Shown here in pieces: positions 43,948 to 52,651 of a DNA stretch of 64,000 bases. Source of the DNA: Burkholderiales bacterium. Lineage in GTDB: Bacteria; Pseudomonadota; Gammaproteobacteria; Burkholderiales; Burkholderiaceae. Each line of letters opens with the position of its first letter. The first letter of the stretch is position 1. Location of the stretch: contig JAMFSK010000028.1 of the NCBI GenBank assembly GCA_026225235.1, positions 1 to 64,000 of the forward strand, written 5' to 3'. Below the pieces are notes generated by a model. That model was not told the origin of the DNA. It made no database searches and saw only the letters and a list, made by a program, of their open reading frames with translations. The position numbers and the translations under genes were made by a program.

Positions 43948-44561
43948 GCCGTGGCCTCCAGTTGCGCGAGGGTCTCATGCACGGTGCTGATGTCCGCAAT
44001 CAGGCTCATGCTTTCGAGTGCGGCGTCATGAATGCGGCGCTCGGCCGCTGCGCACGCATCGGCGGCGACGACGACCTCGAAGCCAAGATCGGCCGCATGA
44101 CGCACGGTCATCTCGACGACCGAGTGAGTCGACACGCCTGCGACGATCAGACGGCGCACGCCGAGTTTGCCCAATATCAGTTCGAGCGGCGTGCCGATAA
44201 AACCGCTGGTCCGCTGATGCCGGATCACGAATTCGTTGGTCCTCTGTTCATCAGGTTCAAGGCCCGCAAAAAACGCGGCGCCCCAGCTGCCTTCCTGCAC
44301 CGCGCCAATTTCCGCGGTCTTCCTGAAGATCCAGCAGTTCTGGACGAGGTCGGCATAGTCGGGCCGGAACGAAATCCGAATATGGATCAACGGCACGCCG
44401 AGGCGCCGCGCGCCCGCGATCAGTTCACCGGCTGCTTCGATGACTTGCTGGCGAACGGGATCGTCTGCGGCGAGGCCGACCCGGATGCGGCCATCCGGAT
44501 GCAGCACGTCGTTCTGGTAGTGCAGCGCGAGCACGGCCACTGGCGACGGAGCGGGGCTCAA
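43944..44561 (-). CDS. Isochorismatase-fold protein lacking canonical catalytic Lys and Cys
   Basis: A 205-aa isochorismatase-like hydrolase fold: VAVLALHYQNDVLHP with the conserved Asp, HIRISFRPDY, and VIRHQRTSGFIGTPLE then IVAGVSTHSVVEMTVRHA. The two latter segments normally hold Lys and the nucleophilic Cys; here they read His and Val, so it cannot be a standard cysteine hydrolase. True isochorismatases such as EntB also lack the Cys. The start is taken as the TTG at 44561, overlapping the dioxygenase beta stop and preceded by GGAG. The frame also continues upstream inside the beta gene. Confidence 0.78.
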   Translation of the reverse strand: MSPAPSPVAVLALHYQNDVLHPDGRIRVGLAADDPVRQQVIEAAGELIAGARRLGVPLIHIRISFRPDYADLVQNCWIFRKTAEIGAVQEGSWGAAFFAGLEPDEQRTNEFVIRHQRTSGFIGTPLELILGKLGVRRLIVAGVSTHSVVEMTVRHAADLGFEVVVAADACAAAERRIHDAALESMSLIADISTVHETLAQLEATA

Positions 44562-45091
44562 ACGAACATCTCCAGGTTCGCAAATGCGTCGCCGCAGTTC
44601 ACGAGGTCGACCCGCTTGAGAAAGATCTTCCAGCCGCCGCCTTCCTGAGCCTCGAGCTTGTGGGTTGCCAGACCGGCGAGGTGACGCTGGTTCAGGCGCC
44701 ACTCGGTCACGTTCAGAATCGAATGCACGATCAGCCGGCCGCCTTCATCAAGCCCGTCGATCATCACATTGCCGACGATGCGTGCCGTGCGGGTCGGTGG
44801 CTGCTGCGACCAGTTGCGCGGATTGCTCAGCCGGCGCATCCGCACTTCGCGCAGCATCGAGTCTTCCCAGAACAAGGAGATGTGATCATGCGGGCTGGTC
44901 TGCTCAAGCGCGTGGGGCACCCAGTACATGCCATCGGGTGTGAAGAGGTCAAGCCAGTCCTGAAGCTTGCGTGTGTCGAGCAGGCGCGCCTCGCGATACA
45001 GGAACTGCTCGACTTCGGCTCGCAACGTCGCACTGACTTCGAGAGGCTTGGCCGTTTCAGTCGAGAAATCGAAGGTCCGGTCAAACAGCAT
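44558..45091 (-). CDS. Aromatic-ring-hydroxylating dioxygenase, beta subunit
   Basis: A 177-aa small subunit with the NTF2-like fold: VEQFLYREARLLDTRKLQDWL, LFWEDSMLREVRMRRL, TEWRLNQRHLAG and the C-terminal WKIFLKRVDLVNCGD. It has no metal and stabilises the alpha3-beta3 oxygenase. Its start lies 11 bp inside the alpha gene's end, so the two are coupled. Confidence 0.93.
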   Translation of the reverse strand: MLFDRTFDFSTETAKPLEVSATLRAEVEQFLYREARLLDTRKLQDWLDLFTPDGMYWVPHALEQTSPHDHISLFWEDSMLREVRMRRLSNPRNWSQQPPTRTARIVGNVMIDGLDEGGRLIVHSILNVTEWRLNQRHLAGLATHKLEAQEGGGWKIFLKRVDLVNCGDAFANLEMFV

Positions 45092-46421
45092 GGGCGGCTC
45101 CTTGTTCGGTGCTCACATCGACCTCGTTGACCATGAAGCGCTTCCACGCGGCGAACTGATTGCGCATCGGCAATTCGCTGGTGCCGTTGGTCGAGACCAT
45201 GCCGTCCTGCACCGGCCGGTCGGTGCCCGCATAGCGGTGCATGCTGATCCAGTCGCCGCCATCGTTGAGATTGCCTTCCTGGCACCGTGCATAGACCTCG
45301 ACATCGTCGGGCATCACATTCGACGAGGGCGAGTTGATCACGTTCGCATAGGTCATGGCGCGCTCGAATACCGCGTCGGGGGCGCCCCTGAGTCTGAACA
45401 GCTGGATCTCGACGAGGGTCCGGTCAACGCTGATCGGGCGGATCACGCGGAATTGCTGGAACACCGTGTGCGGTGAGCCGCTGCCGTAGATCACGGTGTT
45501 ATGCCGGTTCATGCCGAGGATCTCACGCGCGCGCGCTTCGCCATAAGCTTCGGTCAGTGTGGCGAAATGGGCGCTCGCCACCGGGTCGCGTTGCGCGGCC
45601 GCCGGATCGAAGATGCCTTCCATATAACCGTGACCGTTTTCGTAGGCGCGCAGTTCGAGTTTCTCCCAAAACTCATAGGGCTCGCCATTGCCTTCCATGA
45701 TCAGCAATTCGAAGGGCATCGAGCCGAGCGATTCGCGTTGCGAGCGCGCCGACACCACCGAAGACTCATGGGTAACCGGTGCATGCATGGTGTCGTGGAG
45801 GTTTTCGTAGAAGACTTTCCAGTTCGACCGCTGCACGACGCGGAACACCCCGCCGGCCACCTCGACCTCGCCGATGGGCGAACGGTCACAAAGGTTGTCG
45901 ATCGAAGAAGCGACGCCGTTCAGGAATTGCTTGAGATCCTGCCCCTCGGCTGCCTGGCTCGCGAACACAAAGCCGCGGTAGTTCGCGACGCGCGGGAGCT
46001 TGCGCATCGAGAAGTCCGGATGCTTCGGGTCGAAGCACGTGTTTTGCAGGCCGTTCTTGAGTGGCGCCGACAGATGGGTGCCGTCGAGGCGGAAGGTCCA
46101 GGCGTGATAGGGGCAGCGAAAGAACTTGCCCGTCGTGCCGTCGCCGTCGGGCACGACCTTGGCGCCCTTGTGCGGGCAGCGGTTGTAGACGACGTGGATC
46201 TGACGGTCGGCGGCGCGCACCATGACGACGTCCTGATCGCCGAGGCGGGTGGTGTGATAGTCGCCGGCCTGCGGCACCTGGCTTTCGTGGCCCACATAGA
46301 TCCAGGCCCGGCCATAGATGCGTTCCATCTCGAGCGCAAAGATCTCGGGGTCGGTATAAACGCGCTTGTGCACACTGTCGGGGCGCACCAGGCTGGCGAT
46401 CGTCTCGTTAGACAGACTCAT
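45081..46421 (-). CDS. Aromatic-ring-hydroxylating dioxygenase, alpha subunit (Rieske)
   Basis: A 446-aa catalytic subunit. The N-terminal Rieske [2Fe-2S] centre has both halves, RCPHKGAKV (CxH) and FRCPYHAW (CxxH), at about residues 83-108. The catalytic domain shows NWKVFYENLHDTMHAPVTH with the bridging Asp and two His of the mononuclear iron; DTMH replaces the common DxYH. It resembles benzoate/anthranilate-class oxygenases. It is preceded by its reductase gene (24-bp gap) and followed by beta. Substrate unknown. Confidence 0.94.
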   Translation of the reverse strand: MSLSNETIASLVRPDSVHKRVYTDPEIFALEMERIYGRAWIYVGHESQVPQAGDYHTTRLGDQDVVMVRAADRQIHVVYNRCPHKGAKVVPDGDGTTGKFFRCPYHAWTFRLDGTHLSAPLKNGLQNTCFDPKHPDFSMRKLPRVANYRGFVFASQAAEGQDLKQFLNGVASSIDNLCDRSPIGEVEVAGGVFRVVQRSNWKVFYENLHDTMHAPVTHESSVVSARSQRESLGSMPFELLIMEGNGEPYEFWEKLELRAYENGHGYMEGIFDPAAAQRDPVASAHFATLTEAYGEARAREILGMNRHNTVIYGSGSPHTVFQQFRVIRPISVDRTLVEIQLFRLRGAPDAVFERAMTYANVINSPSSNVMPDDVEVYARCQEGNLNDGGDWISMHRYAGTDRPVQDGMVSTNGTSELPMRNQFAAWKRFMVNEVDVSTEQGAAHAV

Positions 46422-46445
46422 GTCCGTTTCCTTGAATGGGGGGGC

Positions 46446-47396
46446 TTACAGGTCCAGCACGAGCCGCGCCGAGCGCGTGCGCGAGACACAGGGGCAGAAG
46501 TCGCCGTCGGCATGGTCTTTCGGGGACAGGCAGAGATCGCGATGATCGGGTTCGCCTTCGATGACGCGCGTCGTGCAGACACCGCAATCGCCCCGCCGGC
46601 AATCGAACAGAGGGTCGAGTCCGGCCTCGAGCATGACGTCGATAATCGACTTGTCCGCGGGCACCGTCAGGGTTCTTGCGCTGGCCGTCAACTCGAGTTC
46701 GAATGCCGTATCGGCCTGTGTTTCGAGCGTGCCGCTAAACAACTCGCTGTGAACCTGGGCCTCGGGCCAGCCGAGGGCCTTGGCCTGAGCGAGCACCGCA
46801 CCGATGAGTCCTTTCGGGCCGCACACATAGAGATGCCGGCCGGCTTCAGGCGGCCCGATGGTGGTCGCGAGCGGGATGCCCGCGGCGGGGTCACCGCCGT
46901 CGAACCAGCAGGTTGCGCCGGGCAGCGCCTCGACTTCTTCGCGATACGCCATCAAGCCGGGTTCACGCGCCGCGTAGTGCAGGGCATAGGGGCGCCCGAT
47001 TGTTTCAAGCGCTCGCGCCATCGCCAGGATCGGGGTGATGCCGATGCCGCCGGCGATCAGCAAACAACGGTGTGCGTCGTCTGTGAGCGCAAATTCATTT
47101 TTCGGTGCGGTGACCTCCAACACATGGCCCGGGTCGAGCGCATGGACCCAGCGCGAGCCGCCGGTGCTGGCCGTCTCGAGTTGCACGGCGATTTCATAGT
47201 GGTCCGTCTCAGCGGGCGCATTGACGAGCGAGTAGGCGCGCTTCAAGGTGCGCTCGCCTGCAGGAATATGTAGGTCGATATGCGCACCGGCGCTGAACGG
47301 GGGAAGGGGGTTGGCGTCGGCCGATTCGAGCAAAAGCCGCCGTATTGACGGCGTCAGCGCGTCGATACGGCGAACGCGCATCCGCAGAGTGGTCAT
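46446..47396 (-). CDS. Phthalate-dioxygenase-type reductase (flavin, NAD, plant-type ferredoxin)
   Basis: A 316-aa electron-transfer protein in the order flavin-binding (RAYSLVN), NAD-binding (LIAGGIGITPILAMA and YVCGPKGLIGAVL) and C-terminal [2Fe-2S] (DCRRGDCGVCTTRVI with a later Cys, DLCLSPKD). This C-terminal ferredoxin order marks the PDR/VanB class (IA). It moves electrons from NADH to the dioxygenase alpha subunit. GGAGG lies upstream of ATG 47396. Confidence 0.92.
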   Translation of the reverse strand: MTTLRMRVRRIDALTPSIRRLLLESADANPLPPFSAGAHIDLHIPAGERTLKRAYSLVNAPAETDHYEIAVQLETASTGGSRWVHALDPGHVLEVTAPKNEFALTDDAHRCLLIAGGIGITPILAMARALETIGRPYALHYAAREPGLMAYREEVEALPGATCWFDGGDPAAGIPLATTIGPPEAGRHLYVCGPKGLIGAVLAQAKALGWPEAQVHSELFSGTLETQADTAFELELTASARTLTVPADKSIIDVMLEAGLDPLFDCRRGDCGVCTTRVIEGEPDHRDLCLSPKDHADGDFCPCVSRTRSARLVLDL

Positions 47397-47566
47397 CCGT
47401 GAAGTTCCTCCAATGGCCGGGGCAGGCGATGAATCGACTGTACGGCAGGGATTTTTGCCCCTATATCCATTGCTGGCAGGCGCTGTACGGAACACGCAGC
47501 TTTGTGCTGCTTGATCGGAAGCCCGGTATCGTGCGGCAAGGCGCTATTTCTTTCAGTTTGTAATGA

Positions 47567-48550
47567 TTAGCTTGCGCGTTGGCGGCCGTTTCGCAAGGTC
47601 TCGGACGGACTCTCGCCGAAGCGTTCGCGATACGCACTCGCAAACCGGCCGAGATTGACGAAACCACAATTCAGCGCGATATCAGCGACCCGCTCAGTCT
47701 CGCTGGCCTGCATCAGCAACGTGCGCGAGCGCTCGATACGGGCCTCGCGCACCAGTTGCATCGGGCTCACGTCACGAAAGCGCCGGAAGCTGTGCAGCAG
47801 CGTGCGCACAGGTACGCCGGCAGCATCCGCGATATCCGATAGCCGCAACGCTTCGGTGGCGTGTTCGGCGATATACGATTCGGCCCGCCGCACGACGCGG
47901 GGCACCAGCAGCGACGAGGGCGGCCGCGCCTGGCTCTTGTGCGGCTGTCCAGCGAGAAACAGGGTGACCAGCAGACGCTCGATTTCGACCGCCACGCGCG
48001 GATCGCGCTGTGCGAGCGCGACGGTCTCCGGTGATGAAGCGAGCATGCGCAACTGCGCGAGCCATGGGGCGAGCTGAGGCCGGCTCAGATCGATGGTCGG
48101 TTCCATTTGCAGATGCTCGTAGCCCGTATGCGAGAGGATCGCGTCTTTCTCGATGCGCACGAAGAACTGCTCGCAGTCGCCTGAGAACGTGCCGCTAAAG
48201 GGCGTGTGCGGCCCGATCACGACGCCTTGCGACTGGCCAATGATGGTTCGCCGCGAACCCACCGAGACGTCCGCATAGCCGCTCAGACTCAGGATGACTA
48301 GGTAATAGTCGCCGAGCTCACCGGCTTCGACGCCCATTCGCCCTGAATAGCCGAGCGAGCCGAACGCGAGCTGCCCGAGCCGCACATGATTCATATACGC
48401 GGTGCGGCCACGCTGCGCCGGACCCGGCGTGAGCCGGTGCGGCTGCAGCACGGCGGCGATGCGCTGGCGGGTGTCGTCGACGTCGTTTGACTCGAAATAC
48501 CGATATCTGCGCAGGGCAGCGGGCTCGATATAAAAGGGTGCTGACAGCAT
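47567..48550 (-). CDS. AraC family transcriptional regulator
   Basis: A 327-aa regulator. The N-terminal about 200 residues form an AraC-type ligand domain (YYLVILSLSGYADVSVGS, GVVIGPHTPFSGTFSGDC) like that of XylS/FeaR-related activators. The C-terminus has two helix-turn-helices (LSDIADAAGVPVRTLLHSF and RVADIALNCGFVNLGRFAS). It lies just upstream of the dioxygenase genes on the same strand, so it probably activates them, and perhaps the divergent MFS gene, in response to the aromatic substrate. ATG 48550 is chosen by family length; ATG 48601 with AGGTG before it is possible. Confidence 0.9.
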   Translation of the reverse strand: MLSAPFYIEPAALRRYRYFESNDVDDTRQRIAAVLQPHRLTPGPAQRGRTAYMNHVRLGQLAFGSLGYSGRMGVEAGELGDYYLVILSLSGYADVSVGSRRTIIGQSQGVVIGPHTPFSGTFSGDCEQFFVRIEKDAILSHTGYEHLQMEPTIDLSRPQLAPWLAQLRMLASSPETVALAQRDPRVAVEIERLLVTLFLAGQPHKSQARPPSSLLVPRVVRRAESYIAEHATEALRLSDIADAAGVPVRTLLHSFRRFRDVSPMQLVREARIERSRTLLMQASETERVADIALNCGFVNLGRFASAYRERFGESPSETLRNGRQRAS

Positions 48551-48850
48551 GGTCGTTGCACTCGCCGGCGTAGTGGGGGCACGGGCCAGGTGCGGGGACA
48601 TGCCCACACCTGTTCACCCGGGGGATAGCCGCACTCTACTCGTTTGTGCCCCCCGTCAAAAACCGGCGCTTACCCTGCCATACAAATGCTTGCGGGAAAT
48701 GGACAGCGCCAGCGCATTACTGCGTGTGCCGGATAGAGCGGGATTTACGGCGTGCCGAGAATCCCCCTGCGATGCAATTTTCCGATCGAAGTACGCCCGG
48801 CTCGGCGGTCCGTTCAGGTTTTCCCCTTCCTCATACAGCGAGTCATATCC
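48551..48850. other. Divergent control region, AraC regulator / MFS transporter
   Basis: About 300 bp between the AraC gene and the MFS gene. No gene and no clear inverted repeat were seen; open frames crossing it are not protein-like. AraC-type regulators bind direct half-sites, which are hard to see by eye. The dioxygenase operon's own promoter would lie in the 170-bp gap at 47397-47566. Confidence 0.4.
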
Positions 48851-50086
48851 ATGGACCTGGTGCAATCTCCTTCGATGCCGCAGCGCGGACTGCGCAACTG
48901 GCAGCTATTTGCGCTGCTACTCGCCGTGCTCGGCGAGCTCTTTCTGGCGGGCGACTGGTACGGCTTTGCGGCCGTCATGCCGTTCGTCGCCAAATCGTTG
49001 TCATTGAGTCCCGGGCAGGCCGGGTTTGGACAGGGGGCGTTTGCGATTACCTATGCCATCGGCATGGTGATCTGGTCGCCTCTCGGACGAAAAATGTCGG
49101 CTCGCATGCTGTTCGCGATCGGGCTGGTCGGTGCGGGCATCGCCATGGTGCTGCAGGCCCAGGTGCAAACCTATGCGATGTTGATCGTCATGCGATTGCT
49201 GATTGGCTTCTTCGACGCGGCAGTGTGGGTCGGCACCATGAAGCTGATCGTCGGCTGGTTTCCGCTCAAGCGGCATGGCATGACGATGGGTGCGCTGCTT
49301 GCGGCCTTCAGTTTTGCGATCACGCTTGACTTTGCGATCGGCATTCCCGTTTCGGAAGCGCATGGCTGGCGCGTGTTTTTTGAGGCGATGGGGATCGCGA
49401 CGCTGGCGGTGGGTGTGTTCGGTGCGCTGACCATCAAAGGCAGCCCGCGTGAACTCGGTCTGGTGGATTTCAGCTGGGAAGAGGGGCCGGCTCATACACG
49501 GATCGAAGCGTCGTCACCATGGTCGGTCTTCAAGTCCAAGTGGGTCTATGTGGGGGGGCTGGCGATTTTCGGCGACACCTTCGCTATCGGCGCCGTCACA
49601 ACCTGGGTGGTGCCCGCCTTCATCGAGACGCAGGGCATGCCGGTTGCATCGGCTGCTGCAATTGGCTCGACCATGGGCCTCGCACAGGTCGTGATCCTGC
49701 TGATTGGCGGCTGGCTGTCGGACCGTGTTTCGCGCACGACGATGGTCAAGGTTGGCGCGGCATTGTGCGTGGTCTCGGCGCTGAGCTTCGTGTTTGCGGT
49801 GAAGACTGCATTGCCCTGGAGCGGGATGCTAGCGATCTCCGCGTTCAGCGGTGTTGTCGTGCTAAGTGGCGGGGCGATTTTCAGCCTGGTCAGCGAGAAA
49901 TATGGCGAATCGATGGCGGCGACCGCGATCGGTTTCGCCGAACTCGGCGGCATCATCTCGACGTTTATCGCGCCGGCGCTGATGGGGGCCATCATCGGTG
50001 CGACGCATTCGTTCACACTTGCCTTTGGCGTCTTCGCGGTCGTCGAAGTGGTGATCTTCGGCGTGCTGCTGGTGGCAGCACGCTGA
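48851..50086 (+). CDS. MFS transporter
   Basis: A 411-aa major facilitator with 12 hydrophobic segments. Loop 2-3 carries the MFS signature GMVIWSPLGRKMSARMLF, and a further one, IGGWLSDRVSRTTMVK, begins the second half. N-terminus: MDLVQSPSMPQRGLRN. It diverges from the AraC regulator of the dioxygenase cluster, so uptake or efflux of that aromatic compound is likely. ATG 48851 is chosen because upstream sequence is not protein-like. Confidence 0.9.
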   Translation: MDLVQSPSMPQRGLRNWQLFALLLAVLGELFLAGDWYGFAAVMPFVAKSLSLSPGQAGFGQGAFAITYAIGMVIWSPLGRKMSARMLFAIGLVGAGIAMVLQAQVQTYAMLIVMRLLIGFFDAAVWVGTMKLIVGWFPLKRHGMTMGALLAAFSFAITLDFAIGIPVSEAHGWRVFFEAMGIATLAVGVFGALTIKGSPRELGLVDFSWEEGPAHTRIEASSPWSVFKSKWVYVGGLAIFGDTFAIGAVTTWVVPAFIETQGMPVASAAAIGSTMGLAQVVILLIGGWLSDRVSRTTMVKVGAALCVVSALSFVFAVKTALPWSGMLAISAFSGVVVLSGGAIFSLVSEKYGESMAATAIGFAELGGIISTFIAPALMGAIIGATHSFTLAFGVFAVVEVVIFGVLLVAAR

Positions 50087-50131
50087 ACGTAGCGAAGTCG
50101 CTTTGAAGTCGCTATAAGGCGGGGCGCCCTG

Positions 50132-51490
50132 TTAGGCCGGCAACGCCGTGCGCATCGTCACGAACTCCTCGGCCGAAGTCGGATGGATGCCGATGGTGTC
50201 GTCGAAGATGCGCTTGGTCGCGCCGGCCTTCAGGGCGACCGCCATCCCTTGAATGATCTCGCCCGCATCCGCGCCGACCATATGAACGCCGAGGACCTTG
50301 TCGGTATCGGCATCGACGATCAGGCGCATCAGCGTCTTTTCCTTCGATTCGGTCAGTGCCAGCTTGAGCGTGCCGAACCGGCTTTCGAAGACGGTGATGT
50401 TGTGGCCGGCGAGCAGGGCCTGGTCTTCGGTTAGACCGACTGTACCGATCGTCGGCAGACTGAACACCGCGGTCGGGATCAGGCGGTAATCGACAGGCCG
50501 GTACTCCGCCGGCCGGAACAGACGCCGAGCAATGGCCATGCCTTCGGCAGTCGCGACAGGTGTGAGCTGTACGCGGCCGATCACGTCGCCTAGTGCAAGG
50601 ATCGACGGCTCCGTCGTCACATAGTTGTCGTCGACTTTGATAAAGCCGCGTTCATCTAGCGTCACGCCCGTGTTCTCTAGTCCGAGGTCCTCGAGCTTCG
50701 CCTGGCGCCCGGTTGCAAACATCACGAGATCCGTCTCAAGCAGGCTCCCGTCTTCGAGTGTCAGCGATAGGCTGCCATCGGCCTGCTTGTCGATACGCGT
50801 GATGTTGGTCTTGAAGCGCAAGTCGAGGCCCTTCTTGACGAGCTCATCGCGCAAGTGCTCGCGAATCCCGCGGTCGAAGCCGCGCAAGAAAAGTTCGCCG
50901 CGATAAAGCTGCGTGGTCTCGGCACCGAGACCGTTAAAGATCGACGCAAACTCGACCGCGATATAGCCGCCTCCGATCACCACAGCGCGCCGCGGCAGCG
51001 TCTTCAGAAAGAACGCTTCGTTCGACGTCACCGCGAGTTCCTTGCCGGGAATATCCGGCACACTCGGCCAGGTGCCGGTCGCGATCAGGATATGTTCGGC
51101 GCTGATACGTTCGCCATTGACCTCGACGGTATGCGGGTCGACGATGCGGGCGTGAGTCTCGAATAGCTCCACATCGCTCTGGGTCAACAACAAGCGGTAG
51201 ACGTCGTTGAGATGGGCGATCTCGGTATTCTTGTGGGCGATCAGGGTCGGCCAGTCGAACGTTGGTGCACCGGCTGTCCAGCCGTATGCGTGGGCCTGTT
51301 CGAGGTCTTCACTGTAGTGGGCGCCGTAGACGAGCATCTTCTTGGGCACGCAACCCACGTTCACGCAAGTGCCGCCCAGATAGCGGCTTTCCGCTACGGC
51401 AACACGCGCGCCAAAGCCCGCTGCGAAACGCGCGGCACGTACACCGCCAGACCCTGCACCGATGACGAACAGGTCGAAATCGAAAGACAT
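50132..51490 (-). CDS. gor: Glutathione-disulfide reductase
   Basis: A 452-aa pyridine nucleotide-disulfide oxidoreductase. FAD motif [15 protein letters not shown], redox pair [13 protein letters not shown] (Cys about residues 42 and 47), NADPH motif [16 protein letters not shown], second FAD motif [18 protein letters not shown], and the active-site base [12 protein letters not shown]. It reduces glutathione disulfide with NADPH, a housekeeping and oxidative-stress role. It lies 45 bp from the convergent MFS gene. Confidence 0.93.
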   Translation of the reverse strand: MSFDFDLFVIGAGSGGVRAARFAAGFGARVAVAESRYLGGTCVNVGCVPKKMLVYGAHYSEDLEQAHAYGWTAGAPTFDWPTLIAHKNTEIAHLNDVYRLLLTQSDVELFETHARIVDPHTVEVNGERISAEHILIATGTWPSVPDIPGKELAVTSNEAFFLKTLPRRAVVIGGGYIAVEFASIFNGLGAETTQLYRGELFLRGFDRGIREHLRDELVKKGLDLRFKTNITRIDKQADGSLSLTLEDGSLLETDLVMFATGRQAKLEDLGLENTGVTLDERGFIKVDDNYVTTEPSILALGDVIGRVQLTPVATAEGMAIARRLFRPAEYRPVDYRLIPTAVFSLPTIGTVGLTEDQALLAGHNITVFESRFGTLKLALTESKEKTLMRLIVDADTDKVLGVHMVGADAGEIIQGMAVALKAGATKRIFDDTIGIHPTSAEEFVTMRTALPA

Positions 51491-52155
51491 GATGCTCTCC
51501 GCTACGGTAATTCTGCTTGAGTACGGCCGCCCGGGTTGACGCCCGTCGGCCGGATTAAGGGGTGCACCGCTTCACGCGTCCCGCTGTTCGTCAGGGTGTG
51601 CGATGAATCTGATGCACCGTGCCACTGCATGACCTGTACTGTGAACCGTCGTGCGCGCCGCTTGAATGCCTGAACGGATCGGCCTGATGCGCGAACGTCT
51701 CATTTGCAGGCCTGCCGAGCACGTTGAGGCAGCAACACACCGGCTTCGGTTCGTTCCCGCCCGACATCGTCTCAGACAATGGCGTCTCGCGTATCGGCAC
51801 GGCCGGACTCGACCCGCCTGAAACGAGCTCGTAGTATCCCTATGCACCATTTGAATTTTCGAATGGACGTTCGAAAAGCAATGAATGCCCGGCTTTAAGT
51901 TGGTGCCAACGATAAATTTACCGACAGGGTCGGTACGTTAGCGCACAGACACGATAAAGCGTTTTAAATAATTGATTGAAATTTGACGTCGGGTATAAGG
52001 TACGGGAATAAGAGCGTCTGAAGTAGGGTCATTCAGAGGTGTGATTTGTCATCCGATGCTTTATCGTTCTGCAACTGATACCGTCCACATCCGCCATGAA
52101 AGTCAATTGACGGGAAACCAAAGGGGAAGGGTCCACTATCGGATCCCATCGCGAC
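51491..52155. other. Palindrome-rich, AT-richer intergenic region
   Basis: 665 bp without a convincing gene. From about 51840 to 52050 the DNA is clearly less GC-rich than the surroundings. It holds three close inverted repeats: TTTTCGAA-N6-TTCGAAAA (51856-51877), GTTGG-TG-CCAAC (51899-51910) and TACCGAC-AGG-GTCGGTA (51919-51935). A promoter candidate toward the acetyltransferase is TTGATT (51972-51977), 16 bases, TATAAG (51994-51999). Confidence 0.5.
51972..51999 (+). promoter_or_regulatory. Sigma-70-like promoter candidate for the GNAT gene
   Basis: TTGATT and TATAAG with a 16-base spacer in AT-rich DNA. This is a fair match to the sigma-70 consensus, about 155 bases before the acetyltransferase start, just after a row of inverted repeats that could be regulator sites. 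Confidence 0.4.
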
Positions 52156-52644
52156 ATGGGTAATACGGCGCCGGACTTTGCCGAGACCAGGCTGATGACA
52201 CTGCAAGAAGCCGTATCGTTCAGGCTTGCTACAGATGACGATCGTCAATACGTCTATGAGAGCACGCTCGATAACCTGAGAGAGACACGCATTGCTTCAG
52301 AGCAGATACTGAGCTGGGGCGATTTTGTGTTGGCCTGGTTCGAGACGAGCAACTACATCATCTATATCGGCGATCAGAAAGCGGGTTTGATCCGTTGGGA
52401 ACGCACAACGGAAGCCCTGCATCTCACCGGTCTTTATCTGGCTAAAGCGTTCCGTCGTCGGGGTGCAGGAAAGGTCGCAATCGATTTCTTCGAAAAATAT
52501 GCGGCAAGCCAGGGCTTCAAGAAAGTTTCGCTCATCGTCTATCTGAGCGACGATGTGGCAGTGAATCTGGCGACGGGGCTCGGCTACACCGTCGAGCGCA
52601 AGTACCAGCATCGCGCCATGTTGGTCAAATCGTTGGCAAGCTGA
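52156..52644 (+). CDS. GNAT family N-acetyltransferase
   Basis: A 162-aa single GNAT domain: FRLATDDDRQYVYES at the start of the fold, LTGLYLAKAFRRRGAGKVAI with the acetyl-CoA pyrophosphate-binding RRRGAGK, and LIVYLSDDVAVNLATGLGYTVERKY at the end. It would transfer acetyl from acetyl-CoA to an unknown amine. The gene and its upstream DNA are less GC-rich than neighbours, hinting at separate origin. ATG 52195 is an alternative start. It ends 7 bp from the convergent SDR gene. Confidence 0.85.
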   Translation: MGNTAPDFAETRLMTLQEAVSFRLATDDDRQYVYESTLDNLRETRIASEQILSWGDFVLAWFETSNYIIYIGDQKAGLIRWERTTEALHLTGLYLAKAFRRRGAGKVAIDFFEKYAASQGFKKVSLIVYLSDDVAVNLATGLGYTVERKYQHRAMLVKSLAS

Positions 52645-52651
52645 CCAAGTC

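Noticed and set aside
45501-47273. A 590-codon open frame on the plus strand
   Set aside because: It is antisense to the dioxygenase alpha and reductase genes, whose domains and catalytic residues are certain; high-GC codon use opens the opposite frame.
51591-51800. A 69-codon minus-strand frame with a CCC run in the gap after gor
   Set aside because: No Shine-Dalgarno, no recognisable domain, and overlapped by an equally open alternate frame.
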